11,306 nt of DNA, from the NCBI GenBank assembly GCA_016177345.1, contig JACOVM010000113.1, forward strand, positions 1-11,306, given 5' to 3'. Position numbers and translations under genes: made by a program. Positions 6,663-11,306 of this stretch are shown here, in pieces. Every line of letters begins with the position of its first letter. The stretch's first letter is position 1. The notes under the pieces were generated by a model that was not told where the DNA came from, did not search any database, and saw nothing but the letters and a program-made list of their open reading frames with translations. The DNA comes from Candidatus Woesearchaeota archaeon. GTDB lineage: Archaea > Nanobdellota > Nanobdellia > Woesearchaeales > UBA12501.

Positions 6663-6691
6663 AATTTATGGTTACCATATTTATTTATTGC
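6649..6691. repeat. Two identical 14-bp repeats flanking a dyad
   Basis: TATTTATTTATTGC occurs at 6649-6662 and 6678-6691, 29 nt apart. Between them, TATGGTTACCATA (6667-6679) is a 13-bp dyad with arms TATGGT and ACCATA around a central T. The set fills most of the gap between the two hydrolase genes and could be an operator with duplicated TATA elements. It is A/T-rich, so chance repeats are possible. Confidence 0.5.
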
Positions 6692-6700
6692 TGTTTATTA

Positions 6701-7498
6701 TTACCGTATTTTGCAATTCTTTGCGGTAAGGTGCTTCCTCAAAAAAGAGGATACTACTTCAACAACTTCATAATAATGGGCGTCCTCAGTGAAGAGGTGG
6801 TCTGCTCCAGTGACGGGATGAAGCGCAAGGCGCTTGTTGTGCTTCACCAGCTCAACGCTTTGCTGAAATGGAACAGTGGGGTCAGCTGTGCCGTGCACGA
6901 CCAAGCCAGGGCAGGAGATCTTTTCTGCAGCAGCATACATATTATGAGAAATGCCATCCTCGTAAAAGGAATAGTTTATCCTTGCCGTGACCCCTTTTTT
7001 CTCGATGACTTCAGGCTTCCAGCCACGCTTTTTCCAGAGCTCATTCTCCTCTTTTGTCATCCTGCTTCTGCTGGTTGTGCTTTTGAAGTCAGACACTGGG
7101 CAGATTGGTGTGATGCAGGTGATGTCGTTTCGCCGCGATGCTACGAGAAGAACAGCCATGCCGCCAAGGCTAGAGCCATACACCCCAATTCGCTTCTTGT
7201 CAACATAAGGTTGTTGCTTGACAAAGTCGATGGCACTATTCAAGTCCTGAGCCCATGTGCTAACCGTTGTTTCTGCAAAATCACCTTCACTCTCTCCATG
7301 GCCAAGGGCATCATAGCGAAAGCCAACACAGGAAGGGAGTTTTTCGATAATGCCAAGAATCTTGCTGCTGTTCTTATCGCTCCGGTAGCCATGTAAGTAA
7401 ATAACCGAGGGAAATGGCCCCTTGCCTTCGGGAATGTGAAACACGCCATGAAGCATTTGCCCGGTGTCATTCTTGAAAGATGCCTGTTCTTCGATCAT
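6701..7498 (-). CDS. Alpha/beta hydrolase (serine esterase/peptidase-like)
   Basis: A 265-residue alpha/beta hydrolase. In order: MIEEQASFKNDTGQMLHGVF (N-terminal strands), the oxyanion segment YLHGYRSDK (34-42), RYDALGHGESEG (61-72), the nucleophile elbow GVYGSSLGG (105-113) with Ser110, the acid loop HGTADPTVPF with Asp206, and GADHLF with His234. All three triad residues are present, so an active serine hydrolase (esterase, thioesterase or acyl-peptidase type) is likely; the substrate cannot be read from the sequence. It resembles the gene just downstream over its full length (shared N-terminal F.ND.GQ pattern and HGTAD loop), so the pair arose by duplication. Its own TATA-like box lies about 27 nt before the ATG. 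No signal peptide or membrane helix. Confidence 0.9.
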   Translation of the reverse strand: MIEEQASFKNDTGQMLHGVFHIPEGKGPFPSVIYLHGYRSDKNSSKILGIIEKLPSCVGFRYDALGHGESEGDFAETTVSTWAQDLNSAIDFVKQQPYVDKKRIGVYGSSLGGMAVLLVASRRNDITCITPICPVSDFKSTTSRSRMTKEENELWKKRGWKPEVIEKKGVTARINYSFYEDGISHNMYAAAEKISCPGLVVHGTADPTVPFQQSVELVKHNKRLALHPVTGADHLFTEDAHYYEVVEVVSSFLRKHLTAKNCKIR

Positions 7499-7517
7499 GG
7501 TATGGGCAAACTAACAC

Positions 7518-7529
7518 AATTTTTTAAAG
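7518..7529 (-). promoter_or_regulatory. TATA-like box of the upstream hydrolase
   Basis: On the minus strand CTTTAAAAAATT is centred about 27 nt before the ATG at 7498, the spacing seen at the other promoters here. No Shine-Dalgarno-like sequence precedes the ATG, which fits a near-leaderless mRNA. Confidence 0.5.
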
Positions 7530-7570
7530 GTTGTGAAAAGAATAAGGCGTAGTTCAAAGGATAATGATTA

Positions 7571-7599
7571 TTCCGCCCCGACCTTCGGTCGGGCGGGAA
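7571..7599. repeat. GC-rich hairpin with a 3-nt loop
   Basis: CCGCCCCGACC and GGTCGGGCGG pair around TTC, with one unpaired C in the left arm; flanking TT and AA can add two pairs. It lies in a 323-nt stretch (7499-7821) with no credible protein gene; the short open frames across it follow the inverted repeats. Just before it, ATAATGATTAT (7561-7571) is a small A/T dyad. Confidence 0.75.
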
Positions 7600-7613
7600 C
7601 GACAACGAACCAC

Positions 7614-7715
7614 ACACCGCCGCTATCGAGATGGGTATCGAGTCCTTTTTTCTTGCTCCTCAATAGTGTGGAGCAAGAAAAAAGGATTCGAAGAAGAACA
7701 GCAGTGCGGCGGTGT
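7614..7715. repeat. Nested inverted repeats, possible structured RNA
   Basis: An outer pair ACACCGCCGC (7614-7623) and GCGGCGGTGT (7706-7715) encloses a long inner stem: arms 7638-7659 and 7670-7691, 22 pairs with one G:T, including the perfect 17-mer TCCTTTTTTCTTGCTCC and its complement, around a 10-nt loop. TATCGAG is also repeated directly at 7624-7630 and 7636-7642. On the plus strand a TTTTT at 7815-7819 could end a transcript; on the minus strand a TATA-like ATTTAA sits at about 7752-7758. No conserved motif of RNase P RNA, SRP RNA or box C/D guides was found, so the identity is open: an orphan structured RNA or a small palindromic element. Confidence 0.6.
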
Positions 7716-7729
7716 CTCGTCCACCCGTC

Positions 7730-7744
7730 CACGGCTCTGCCGTG
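7730..7744. repeat. Small hairpin closing the structured region
   Basis: CACGGC and GCCGTG form a perfect 6-bp stem around TCT. It is the right-hand member of the hairpin cluster that fills the gap between the hydrolase promoter and the tRNA genes. The remaining 7745-7821 shows only scattered A/T-rich sequence and the T-tract at 7815-7819. Confidence 0.6.
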
Positions 7745-7821
7745 ATTGTCCTATTTAACGTTGTACAAGACAAAGAAGGTGGTTGTTCACAAAAGATAGG
7801 TCTAATGTGTCGCTTTTTGAT

Positions 7822-7893
7822 TGGACTTGGCGGGACTCGAACCCGCAGCCTCCCCGCAGCGAACGGAGCGCTCTACCATTGAGCTACAAGCCC
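7822..7893 (-). tRNA. tRNA-Ala (anticodon CGC)
   Basis: On the minus strand a full cloverleaf of 72 nt can be drawn: acceptor GGGCTTG with CAAGTCC, D arm GCTC-AATGGTA-GAGC, anticodon stem CTCCG with CGGGG (one T:G), loop TTCGCTG giving anticodon CGC, variable loop AGGCT, and T arm GCGGG-TTCGAGT-CCCGC, then discriminator A. The G3:U70 wobble is the classic alanine identity element and agrees with the anticodon. CCA is not encoded. Oddity: the residue after the anticodon (position 37) is U, where a purine is expected. It reads GCG codons. No intron is needed. Confidence 0.9.
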
Positions 7894-7899
7894 GTACTG

Positions 7900-7971
7900 G
7901 GTTATGGGATGCGGGCGTAGGTAGTGAGTTACTTATACATTCCCACTATCTACTGCCCAGGTCCCACAACC
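7900..7971. repeat. Long imperfect hairpin filling the tRNA spacer
   Basis: Between the two tRNA genes GGTT (7900-7903), GGGA (7906-7909), GGGC (7913-7916) and GTAGGTAGTG (7917-7926) pair in order with AACC (7968-7971), TCCC (7962-7965), GCCC (7955-7958) and CACTATCTAC (7944-7953), separated by small internal loops. One pair is G:T on the plus strand (A:C on the minus strand). The hairpin stops 6 nt from one mature tRNA end and 5 nt from the other. Confidence 0.65.
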
Positions 7972-7976
7972 TGTCA

Positions 7977-8050
7977 TGGACCAGGCGGGATTTGAACCCG
8001 CAGCCTCCCCCTAGCCAAGGGGGCGCTCTACCGGACTGAGCTACAGGCCC
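7977..8050 (-). tRNA. tRNA-Ala (anticodon GGC)
   Basis: On the minus strand a 74-nt cloverleaf: acceptor GGGCCTG with CTGGTCC, D arm GCTC-AGTCCGGTA-GAGC, anticodon stem CCCCC with GGGGG, loop TTGGCTA giving anticodon GGC, variable loop AGGCT, T arm GCGGG-TTCAAAT-CCCGC and discriminator A. G3:U70 marks it as an alanine tRNA; it reads GCC and GCU codons. Two oddities: a U:U mismatch at 6:67 in the acceptor stem and U at position 37. It is the first of the pair to be transcribed. The T arm stem and variable loop match the other tRNA-Ala, consistent with duplication. CCA is not encoded. Confidence 0.9.
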
Positions 8051-8077
8051 GTTCAAGATTGATGCTTTGCGGTTGTT

Positions 8078-8084
8078 CTTAAAT
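8078..8084 (-). promoter_or_regulatory. TATA-like box of the tRNA-Ala pair
   Basis: On the minus strand ATTTAAG lies about 30 nt before the first base of the GGC tRNA, the normal distance for an archaeal tRNA promoter with a few nt of leader. Both tRNAs could be one transcript, since no TATA box is evident in the spacer at the right distance. Confidence 0.45.
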
Positions 8085-8178
8085 CTTGCGGGGAAAATTA
8101 AGCAAAACAAACTACAATTTCCGAGCAATGAGCGAATATTTTTTGTGAAATGAAAAATCTTCAATGAAACACGACAAA

Positions 8179-8188
8179 CTTTATAAAG
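8179..8188 (+). promoter_or_regulatory. TATA box of the nuclease gene
   Basis: CTTTATAAAG is a near-consensus, self-complementary archaeal TATA box centred about 27 nt before the ATG at 8210, implying a leaderless or very short-leader mRNA. A G-rich stretch, GGGGG, lies between it and the start and might act as a weak ribosome site. Confidence 0.6.
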
Positions 8189-8209
8189 ATAAAATGGGGG
8201 AAAAGAAAT

Positions 8210-9076
8210 ATGTCGAAGCGTGTCCAATCCCCCAGTTCTATTAACACGTATAAGCAATGCCCAAGAAAGTATTACTACCAGTATATTCTAAAATTGCCGA
8301 CAAAAGACAACATCCACCTTATTCGGGGAAATGTCACTCACACTGTTCTCGAACAATTTTATGAAATCGATTCAAGCCTTCTCAGCGAAAATTATATCGA
8401 GGAGCTCACGTACTATGTGAAGAACCTCTTTAATGCACACTGGACAAAGGCGTACCCTAAAATTATGAAGCTTGGGCTTACTGAAGAGCAAATCGTGTTC
8501 TACTACCAGGAAACAATTATGATGCTGGCGAACTGGCTCAACCATATCCTTCAAAAGCTTCGAAAAGAGCTGGAAACAAAACCGGTAGAGGAAGCGTTTC
8601 GCAGCATTAAGCCAACGGCAATTGAACAGGAGTTCAGCTCTAACGAGCTCATGGTTCGTGGGTTTGTAGATTATATTGAAGAAGATGGCAGTGACGTTAA
8701 GATTATGGATTACAAGACCAGTAAAAAGTTTGAGCTCACCCCAGAGTACAAGCTTCAGCTTGCCATCTACGCGCTGCTGTATGATAAGAAATATGGAAAG
8801 AGGCCGACAAAAGCAGGCATCTGGTTCTTGAAGCATGGCGAAATAACCATTGATGTCGATGAAGAGCTTGTTAAGCTCGCTAAATTTGAGATTGAGCAGA
8901 TTCATCTCGCAACAGAAAGCGACAACATTCTTGATTACCCCAAACATGAAGGGCCATTATGCAGGTATTCTACTGGCCAGTGTGACTTTTACGAAACGTG
9001 CTTTAAGCTGTATCCTCGGAATACTCATGAAGTGGAGCTTCAGGCTATTCCTCAAGTTCAGAACAAGAAATACTAA
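8210..9076 (+). CDS. PD-(D/E)XK nuclease with Fe-S cysteines (RecB/Cas4-like)
   Basis: A 288-residue protein of the PD-(D/E)XK superfamily (RecB C-terminal/AddB/Cas4 type). Seen: SPSSINTYKQCPRKYYYQYI (7-26) with Cys17, the RGNVTHTVLE helix with His44, acidic E140, VRGFVDYI with Asp154, the core MDYKTSK (166-172) with D167 and K169, and the QLAIYALLYD helix (183-192, QxxxY motif IV). Near the C-terminus three cysteines, Cys251, Cys258 and Cys264 (LCRYSTGQCDFYETC), complete with Cys17 the four-cysteine set that holds a 4Fe-4S cluster in Cas4, AddB and Dna2. No helicase domain is attached and no cas genes are nearby, so a DNA repair or replication nuclease is more likely than a CRISPR role. The start is fixed by a TATA box about 27 nt upstream. 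Length is normal for stand-alone members. Confidence 0.88.
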   Translation: MSKRVQSPSSINTYKQCPRKYYYQYILKLPTKDNIHLIRGNVTHTVLEQFYEIDSSLLSENYIEELTYYVKNLFNAHWTKAYPKIMKLGLTEEQIVFYYQETIMMLANWLNHILQKLRKELETKPVEEAFRSIKPTAIEQEFSSNELMVRGFVDYIEEDGSDVKIMDYKTSKKFELTPEYKLQLAIYALLYDKKYGKRPTKAGIWFLKHGEITIDVDEELVKLAKFEIEQIHLATESDNILDYPKHEGPLCRYSTGQCDFYETCFKLYPRNTHEVELQAIPQVQNKKY

Positions 9077-9095
9077 TGCAACGTAGTGAGTACCT

Positions 9096-9100
9096 AAAAA
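9096..9100 (-). terminator. T-tract after the histone gene
   Basis: On the minus strand TTTTT lies about 26 nt past the histone stop, in the 50-nt convergent gap with the nuclease gene. It is short, so the call is tentative. Confidence 0.3.
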
Positions 9101-9126
9101 GAAATTATCCCTGTTCTCCTATTCTT

Positions 9127-9339
9127 TCACTTTGCTGCGATCTTAATGTCAGTGGCCTGAACTGTCTTTCTTCCGGCATGCTTTGAAATCTGCGCTGCTT
9201 TCTTTGAGATATCCTCAGCAATATCCTGGATGACATCAGCAAATGCATCCGCGGCATCAGCGCTCACTCGCTTTGCTCCAGCATTCATCAAGAGCCTTGC
9301 GACAGGCGCTCGTGGAATAACATGGGTTTGTCGTTGCAT
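9127..9339 (-). CDS. Archaeal histone (HMf family)
   Basis: A 70-residue single histone fold. Helix 1 is APVARLLMNAG (11-21), loop 1 AKRVSADAA, the long helix 2 spans about ADAFADVIQDIAEDISKKAA (30-49) and onward to KHAG, loop 2 is GRKTV (56-60) and helix 3 QATDIKIAAK. The KRVS and GRKT loop motifs contact DNA in HMfA/HMfB, with which the protein aligns end to end. It should dimerise and wrap DNA in the nucleoid. The C-terminus is several residues shorter than in HMfB and the N-terminus slightly longer (MQRQTHVIPR). The ATG at 9339 was chosen because the in-frame upstream extension to 9450 runs through the TATA box and has no histone character. It is divergent from gltX. Confidence 0.95.
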   Translation of the reverse strand: MQRQTHVIPRAPVARLLMNAGAKRVSADAADAFADVIQDIAEDISKKAAQISKHAGRKTVQATDIKIAAK

Positions 9340-9358
9340 AGGTATTGCTAAGAGAGGA

Positions 9359-9370
9359 ATATTTATAAAT
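9359..9370 (-). promoter_or_regulatory. TATA box of the histone gene
   Basis: On the minus strand ATTTATAAATAT is centred about 26 nt before the ATG at 9339. There is no Shine-Dalgarno sequence between them (CCTCTCTTAGC), so a leaderless mRNA is likely. Confidence 0.6.
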
Positions 9371-9425
9371 GTTTCTGGAAAATGAAGATGGGGAAGATTC
9401 AGGACAGAGCCAAAGAGTCCATAAT

Positions 9426-9434
9426 CTTTAAAAA
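9426..9434 (+). promoter_or_regulatory. TATA box of gltX
   Basis: CTTTAAAAA is centred about 26 nt before the gltX ATG, and would place the transcription start at or next to the start codon. It shares a 116-nt divergent intergenic region with the histone promoter. A purine-rich AAGGAAGG also lies 9-16 nt before the ATG, but would mostly fall upstream of the predicted transcript start. Confidence 0.5.
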
Positions 9435-9455
9435 CTAAGGAAGGTATCAAGACCT

Positions 9456-11156
9456 ATGAAAAATCGCATTCGCCTTCTGGCGCTCCAAAACGCTGTTGGC
9501 CATGGAACTGCAGATCCTGGAAGGGTACTTGCAAAGGTCATTGCAGAACAGCCTGAGGCACGAGCAAAGATTAGCGAAATAAAAGAACTGGTTCTTTCTA
9601 TTGTCAAAGAAGTTAATCAAATGAAATCAGATCAGCAGCAAGCAGAGCTCGAGAAAAAAGCGCCAGAATTGCTTGAAAAGAAAAAAGGAGAAAAACGAGA
9701 AGGCCTCAAAGAGCTTCCCAATGTAAAGCCGGGAAAGGTGGTTATGCGATTTGAGCCATCACCCTCTGGCCCTTTGCACATCGGGCACGCATACGTTGCC
9801 ATGCTCAATTACGAATACTGCAAAATGTACCATGGAAAGCTTATTCTTCGCATCTCTGATACCAATCCTGATAACATTGCTCCTGAAAGCTATGAGATGA
9901 TTCCAGAGAACATGGCGTGGCTTTGCCCTGATATTGTTCTCGAGCAGCATGTTCAGTCAGACCGCATGGAGTCCTACTACAAGTATGGGCTTCTTCTCGT
10001 CGAAAAAGGCAGCGCCTATCTCTGTGAGTGCGTTCCTGAAGAAGCGAAAAAAATGAGCGCTAAAGGAGAGGAATGCCCCTGCAGAAACTTATCACTGGCA
10101 GAACATACCAAGCGATGGCATAAGCTGTTTGATCCAGTATCAGGATATGCAGAGGGTGATGCTGTTGTCAAGCTCAAGACAGATATTAGAGACAAGAATC
10201 CTGCCATGAGGGATTTTGCCATTCTGCGAATAAACGAAACAGACCATGCGCGCCAGAGGAAAAAGTACAGGGTTTGGCCAATGATGAATTTTGCGGTGGC
10301 TGTTGATGACCATGATATGGGGCTCACGCATGTCCTGCGTGGAAAAGACCATTATGATAACACCAAGCGGCAGAAGTGGATCTTTGATTATCTCCGATGG
10401 CCAGTTCCAGAATACCTTCACATTGGCAGAATCAATTTTGAAGGCCTTGCCGTGTCCTGCTCTGAAACAAGAAAAGCAATCGAAGAAGGAATATACACGG
10501 GCTGGGACGACATTCGAATTCCGTTCATCAATGCATTAAGGAGAAGGGGATACCGACAGGAGGCATTTCTGAAGTACGCAATCTCCCAAGGAGTCACCAT
10601 GACTGATAAAACCGTGTCAGCTGGGGAATTCTTCAAAGCCATCAACGCGTACAACAGAGAAGCAATTGAAAAACAGTCGATGAGGTACTTCTTCATAGAA
10701 GACCCTGTTGAAGTTGTTGTCCATCATGCCAAGGCACGAGATGTTGAGCTTGACCTTCACCCTGATTACAAGAAAGGGGGAAGAAGATTCAAGACCTATG
10801 ACAGATTTTACCTTGCAAAGCAGGACATGGCGGCGATTGCTGACAAAGACATTGTTCGCTTGATGGATTGCCTTAATGCAGTCAAGCGCGGCAGCCATGA
10901 AGAATTTGAGTTCCATTCGCAAGACGTTGAAACCTATCGCAAGCACGGGAAAAAAATTATTCATTGGCTGCCCAAGGACGGGCGCCACGTTGCTGTCGAG
11001 GTGGCCATGGATGACGGCAGTGTGAAGCATGGATTCGGCGAAGAAGGAATGCGAAAGCTAACCCCCGGAGACATGGTGCAGCTCGAGCGATTCGGCTACT
11101 GCAGAGTTGATGCTGTGGAGAAAGATACTATAAAATTCTGGTGGTCGCATAGATAG
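9456..11156 (+). CDS. gltX: Glutamyl-tRNA synthetase (archaeal type)
   Basis: A 566-residue class I synthetase that charges tRNA-Glu; archaeal enzymes usually also charge tRNA-Gln for later amidation by GatDE. An N-terminal helical extension (about 1-90, with a charged run ELEKKAPELLEKKKGEKREG) precedes the catalytic core: RFEPSPSGPLHIGHAYVAM (98-116) with HIGH at 108-111, RISDTNPDN (132-140), a zinc-knuckle CEC...CPC (C190, C192, C207, C209), VDDHDMGLTHVLRGKDH (283-299) and the KMSKS-equivalent AVSCSETRKAIEEG (332-345). The C-terminal part is the beta-barrel anticodon domain of the GlnRS-like group rather than the bacterial helical cage. Length is usual for archaea. The KMSKS loop looks degenerate (Glu337 at the usual Lys). 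A TATA box sits 26 nt upstream. Confidence 0.95.
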   Translation: MKNRIRLLALQNAVGHGTADPGRVLAKVIAEQPEARAKISEIKELVLSIVKEVNQMKSDQQQAELEKKAPELLEKKKGEKREGLKELPNVKPGKVVMRFEPSPSGPLHIGHAYVAMLNYEYCKMYHGKLILRISDTNPDNIAPESYEMIPENMAWLCPDIVLEQHVQSDRMESYYKYGLLLVEKGSAYLCECVPEEAKKMSAKGEECPCRNLSLAEHTKRWHKLFDPVSGYAEGDAVVKLKTDIRDKNPAMRDFAILRINETDHARQRKKYRVWPMMNFAVAVDDHDMGLTHVLRGKDHYDNTKRQKWIFDYLRWPVPEYLHIGRINFEGLAVSCSETRKAIEEGIYTGWDDIRIPFINALRRRGYRQEAFLKYAISQGVTMTDKTVSAGEFFKAINAYNREAIEKQSMRYFFIEDPVEVVVHHAKARDVELDLHPDYKKGGRRFKTYDRFYLAKQDMAAIADKDIVRLMDCLNAVKRGSHEEFEFHSQDVETYRKHGKKIIHWLPKDGRHVAVEVAMDDGSVKHGFGEEGMRKLTPGDMVQLERFGYCRVDAVEKDTIKFWWSHR

Positions 11157-11213
11157 ACATTTACGTGATTAGAACTGGCTCTGTCCCGAATCTTAATTTT
11201 GGGGATTGGCACT

Positions 11214-11244
11214 GCAACGGAAAATGTTCCATTTTCCTAGTTGC
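11214..11244. repeat. Hairpin downstream of gltX
   Basis: GCAACGGAAAATG pairs with CATTTTCC plus GTTGC around a TTC loop, with TA bulged: 13 pairs. GTTGC (11240-11244) can alternatively pair with GCAAC at 11262-11266, so two folds compete. It stands 57 nt after the gltX stop and has no strong T-tract after it, so it is not an obvious terminator. Confidence 0.6.
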
Positions 11245-11274
11245 GCTCGGCCTGCGCCTCGGCAACTGCCAAGC

Positions 11275-11293
11275 GACGTGTCCTGATCACGTC
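11275..11293. repeat. Second hairpin in the gltX 3' flank
   Basis: GACGTG and CACGTC form a perfect 6-bp stem around a 7-nt loop. Together with the hairpin before it, this marks the last 100 nt as structured non-coding sequence, or as the edge of something continuing beyond the window. Confidence 0.5.
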
Positions 11294-11306
11294 TTGCGGG
11301 AGCCCG

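Noticed and set aside
6524..7396. Long plus-strand open frame of 290 codons with hydrophobic start
   Set aside because: It runs antisense through both alpha/beta hydrolases, which have intact motifs on the minus strand; the frame has no recognisable domain.
7612..7621. CACACACCGC-like motif resembling the 3' end of 16S rRNA
   Set aside because: Only about ten bases match; the surrounding sequence is not rRNA.
7533..7758. Short plus-strand open frames in the structured region
   Set aside because: They follow the inverted repeats, have low-complexity Arg-rich translations, and show no ribosome site or domain.
7821..8257. Open frames over the tRNA genes on both strands
   Set aside because: They are translations of tRNA sequence.
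8210..9076. Nuclease as a CRISPR Cas4
   Set aside because: No repeats or other cas genes are in the window, and stand-alone Fe-S PD-(D/E)XK nucleases of this size are common in archaea.
9340..9450. N-terminal extension of the histone
   Set aside because: It covers the TATA box and has no similarity to histones; the HMf family starts close to ATG 9339.
9447..9459. 13-bp sequence TCAAGACCTATGA at the gltX start, repeated at 10789-10801
   Set aside because: The second copy lies inside gltX in a different reading context (FKTYD); it looks like chance.

Overview
The window is archaeal. It carries a single-fold HMf-type histone, a GluRS of the archaeal/eukaryotic (GlnRS-like) architecture, tRNA genes with no encoded CCA, and A/T-rich TATA-like boxes that repeatedly sit about 25-30 nt before the start codon, as expected for leaderless or near-leaderless transcripts. 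A small-genome uncultivated lineage (for example a DPANN/Woesearchaeota-like group) would fit the style of the genes, but this is a guess; phylogeny of gltX or the histone would settle it.

Left part (1-5309, + strand): a tandem array of five related but strongly diverged proteins of about 340-385 residues that I do not recognise (the first is cut by the window edge), plus a truncated sixth copy. Complete members start with a short polar tail and an 'IPEA' motif. All share a '[LIV]xVL[ED][WY]' type motif near residue 100, a '[LV]F[GR][TS]xDDP'-like motif near residue 240-300, and a Tyr-rich C-terminal helix. Genes overlap by 4-17 nt or are 7 nt apart, and some junction sequences have been duplicated with the genes, so this looks like one translationally coupled operon that grew by tandem duplication. 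It is the least explained and most interesting part of the window.

5328-5820: a RelE/ParE-type toxin with a small helical antitoxin, having its own TATA box, placed right at the decayed end of the array. 5855-7498 (- strand): two tandem alpha/beta hydrolases from one family; the upstream one has a normal Ser nucleophile, the downstream one has Asp at that position. 7499-7821: 323 nt without a protein gene, dominated by nested inverted repeats that could be a structured RNA or a small palindromic element. 7822-8050 (- strand): two tRNA-Ala genes (anticodons CGC and GGC, both with G3:U70) separated by an 83-nt spacer, most of which folds as one long imperfect hairpin.

8210-9076 (+): a PD-(D/E)XK nuclease with four cysteines suited to an Fe-S cluster (RecB/Cas4-like). 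9127-9339 (-): histone, divergent from 9456-11156 (+): glutamyl-tRNA synthetase. The last 150 nt again hold several hairpins with mutually exclusive pairings. The right half is mostly housekeeping (translation, chromatin, DNA repair); the left half is accessory. No CRISPR array, insertion sequence or transposase gene is visible.
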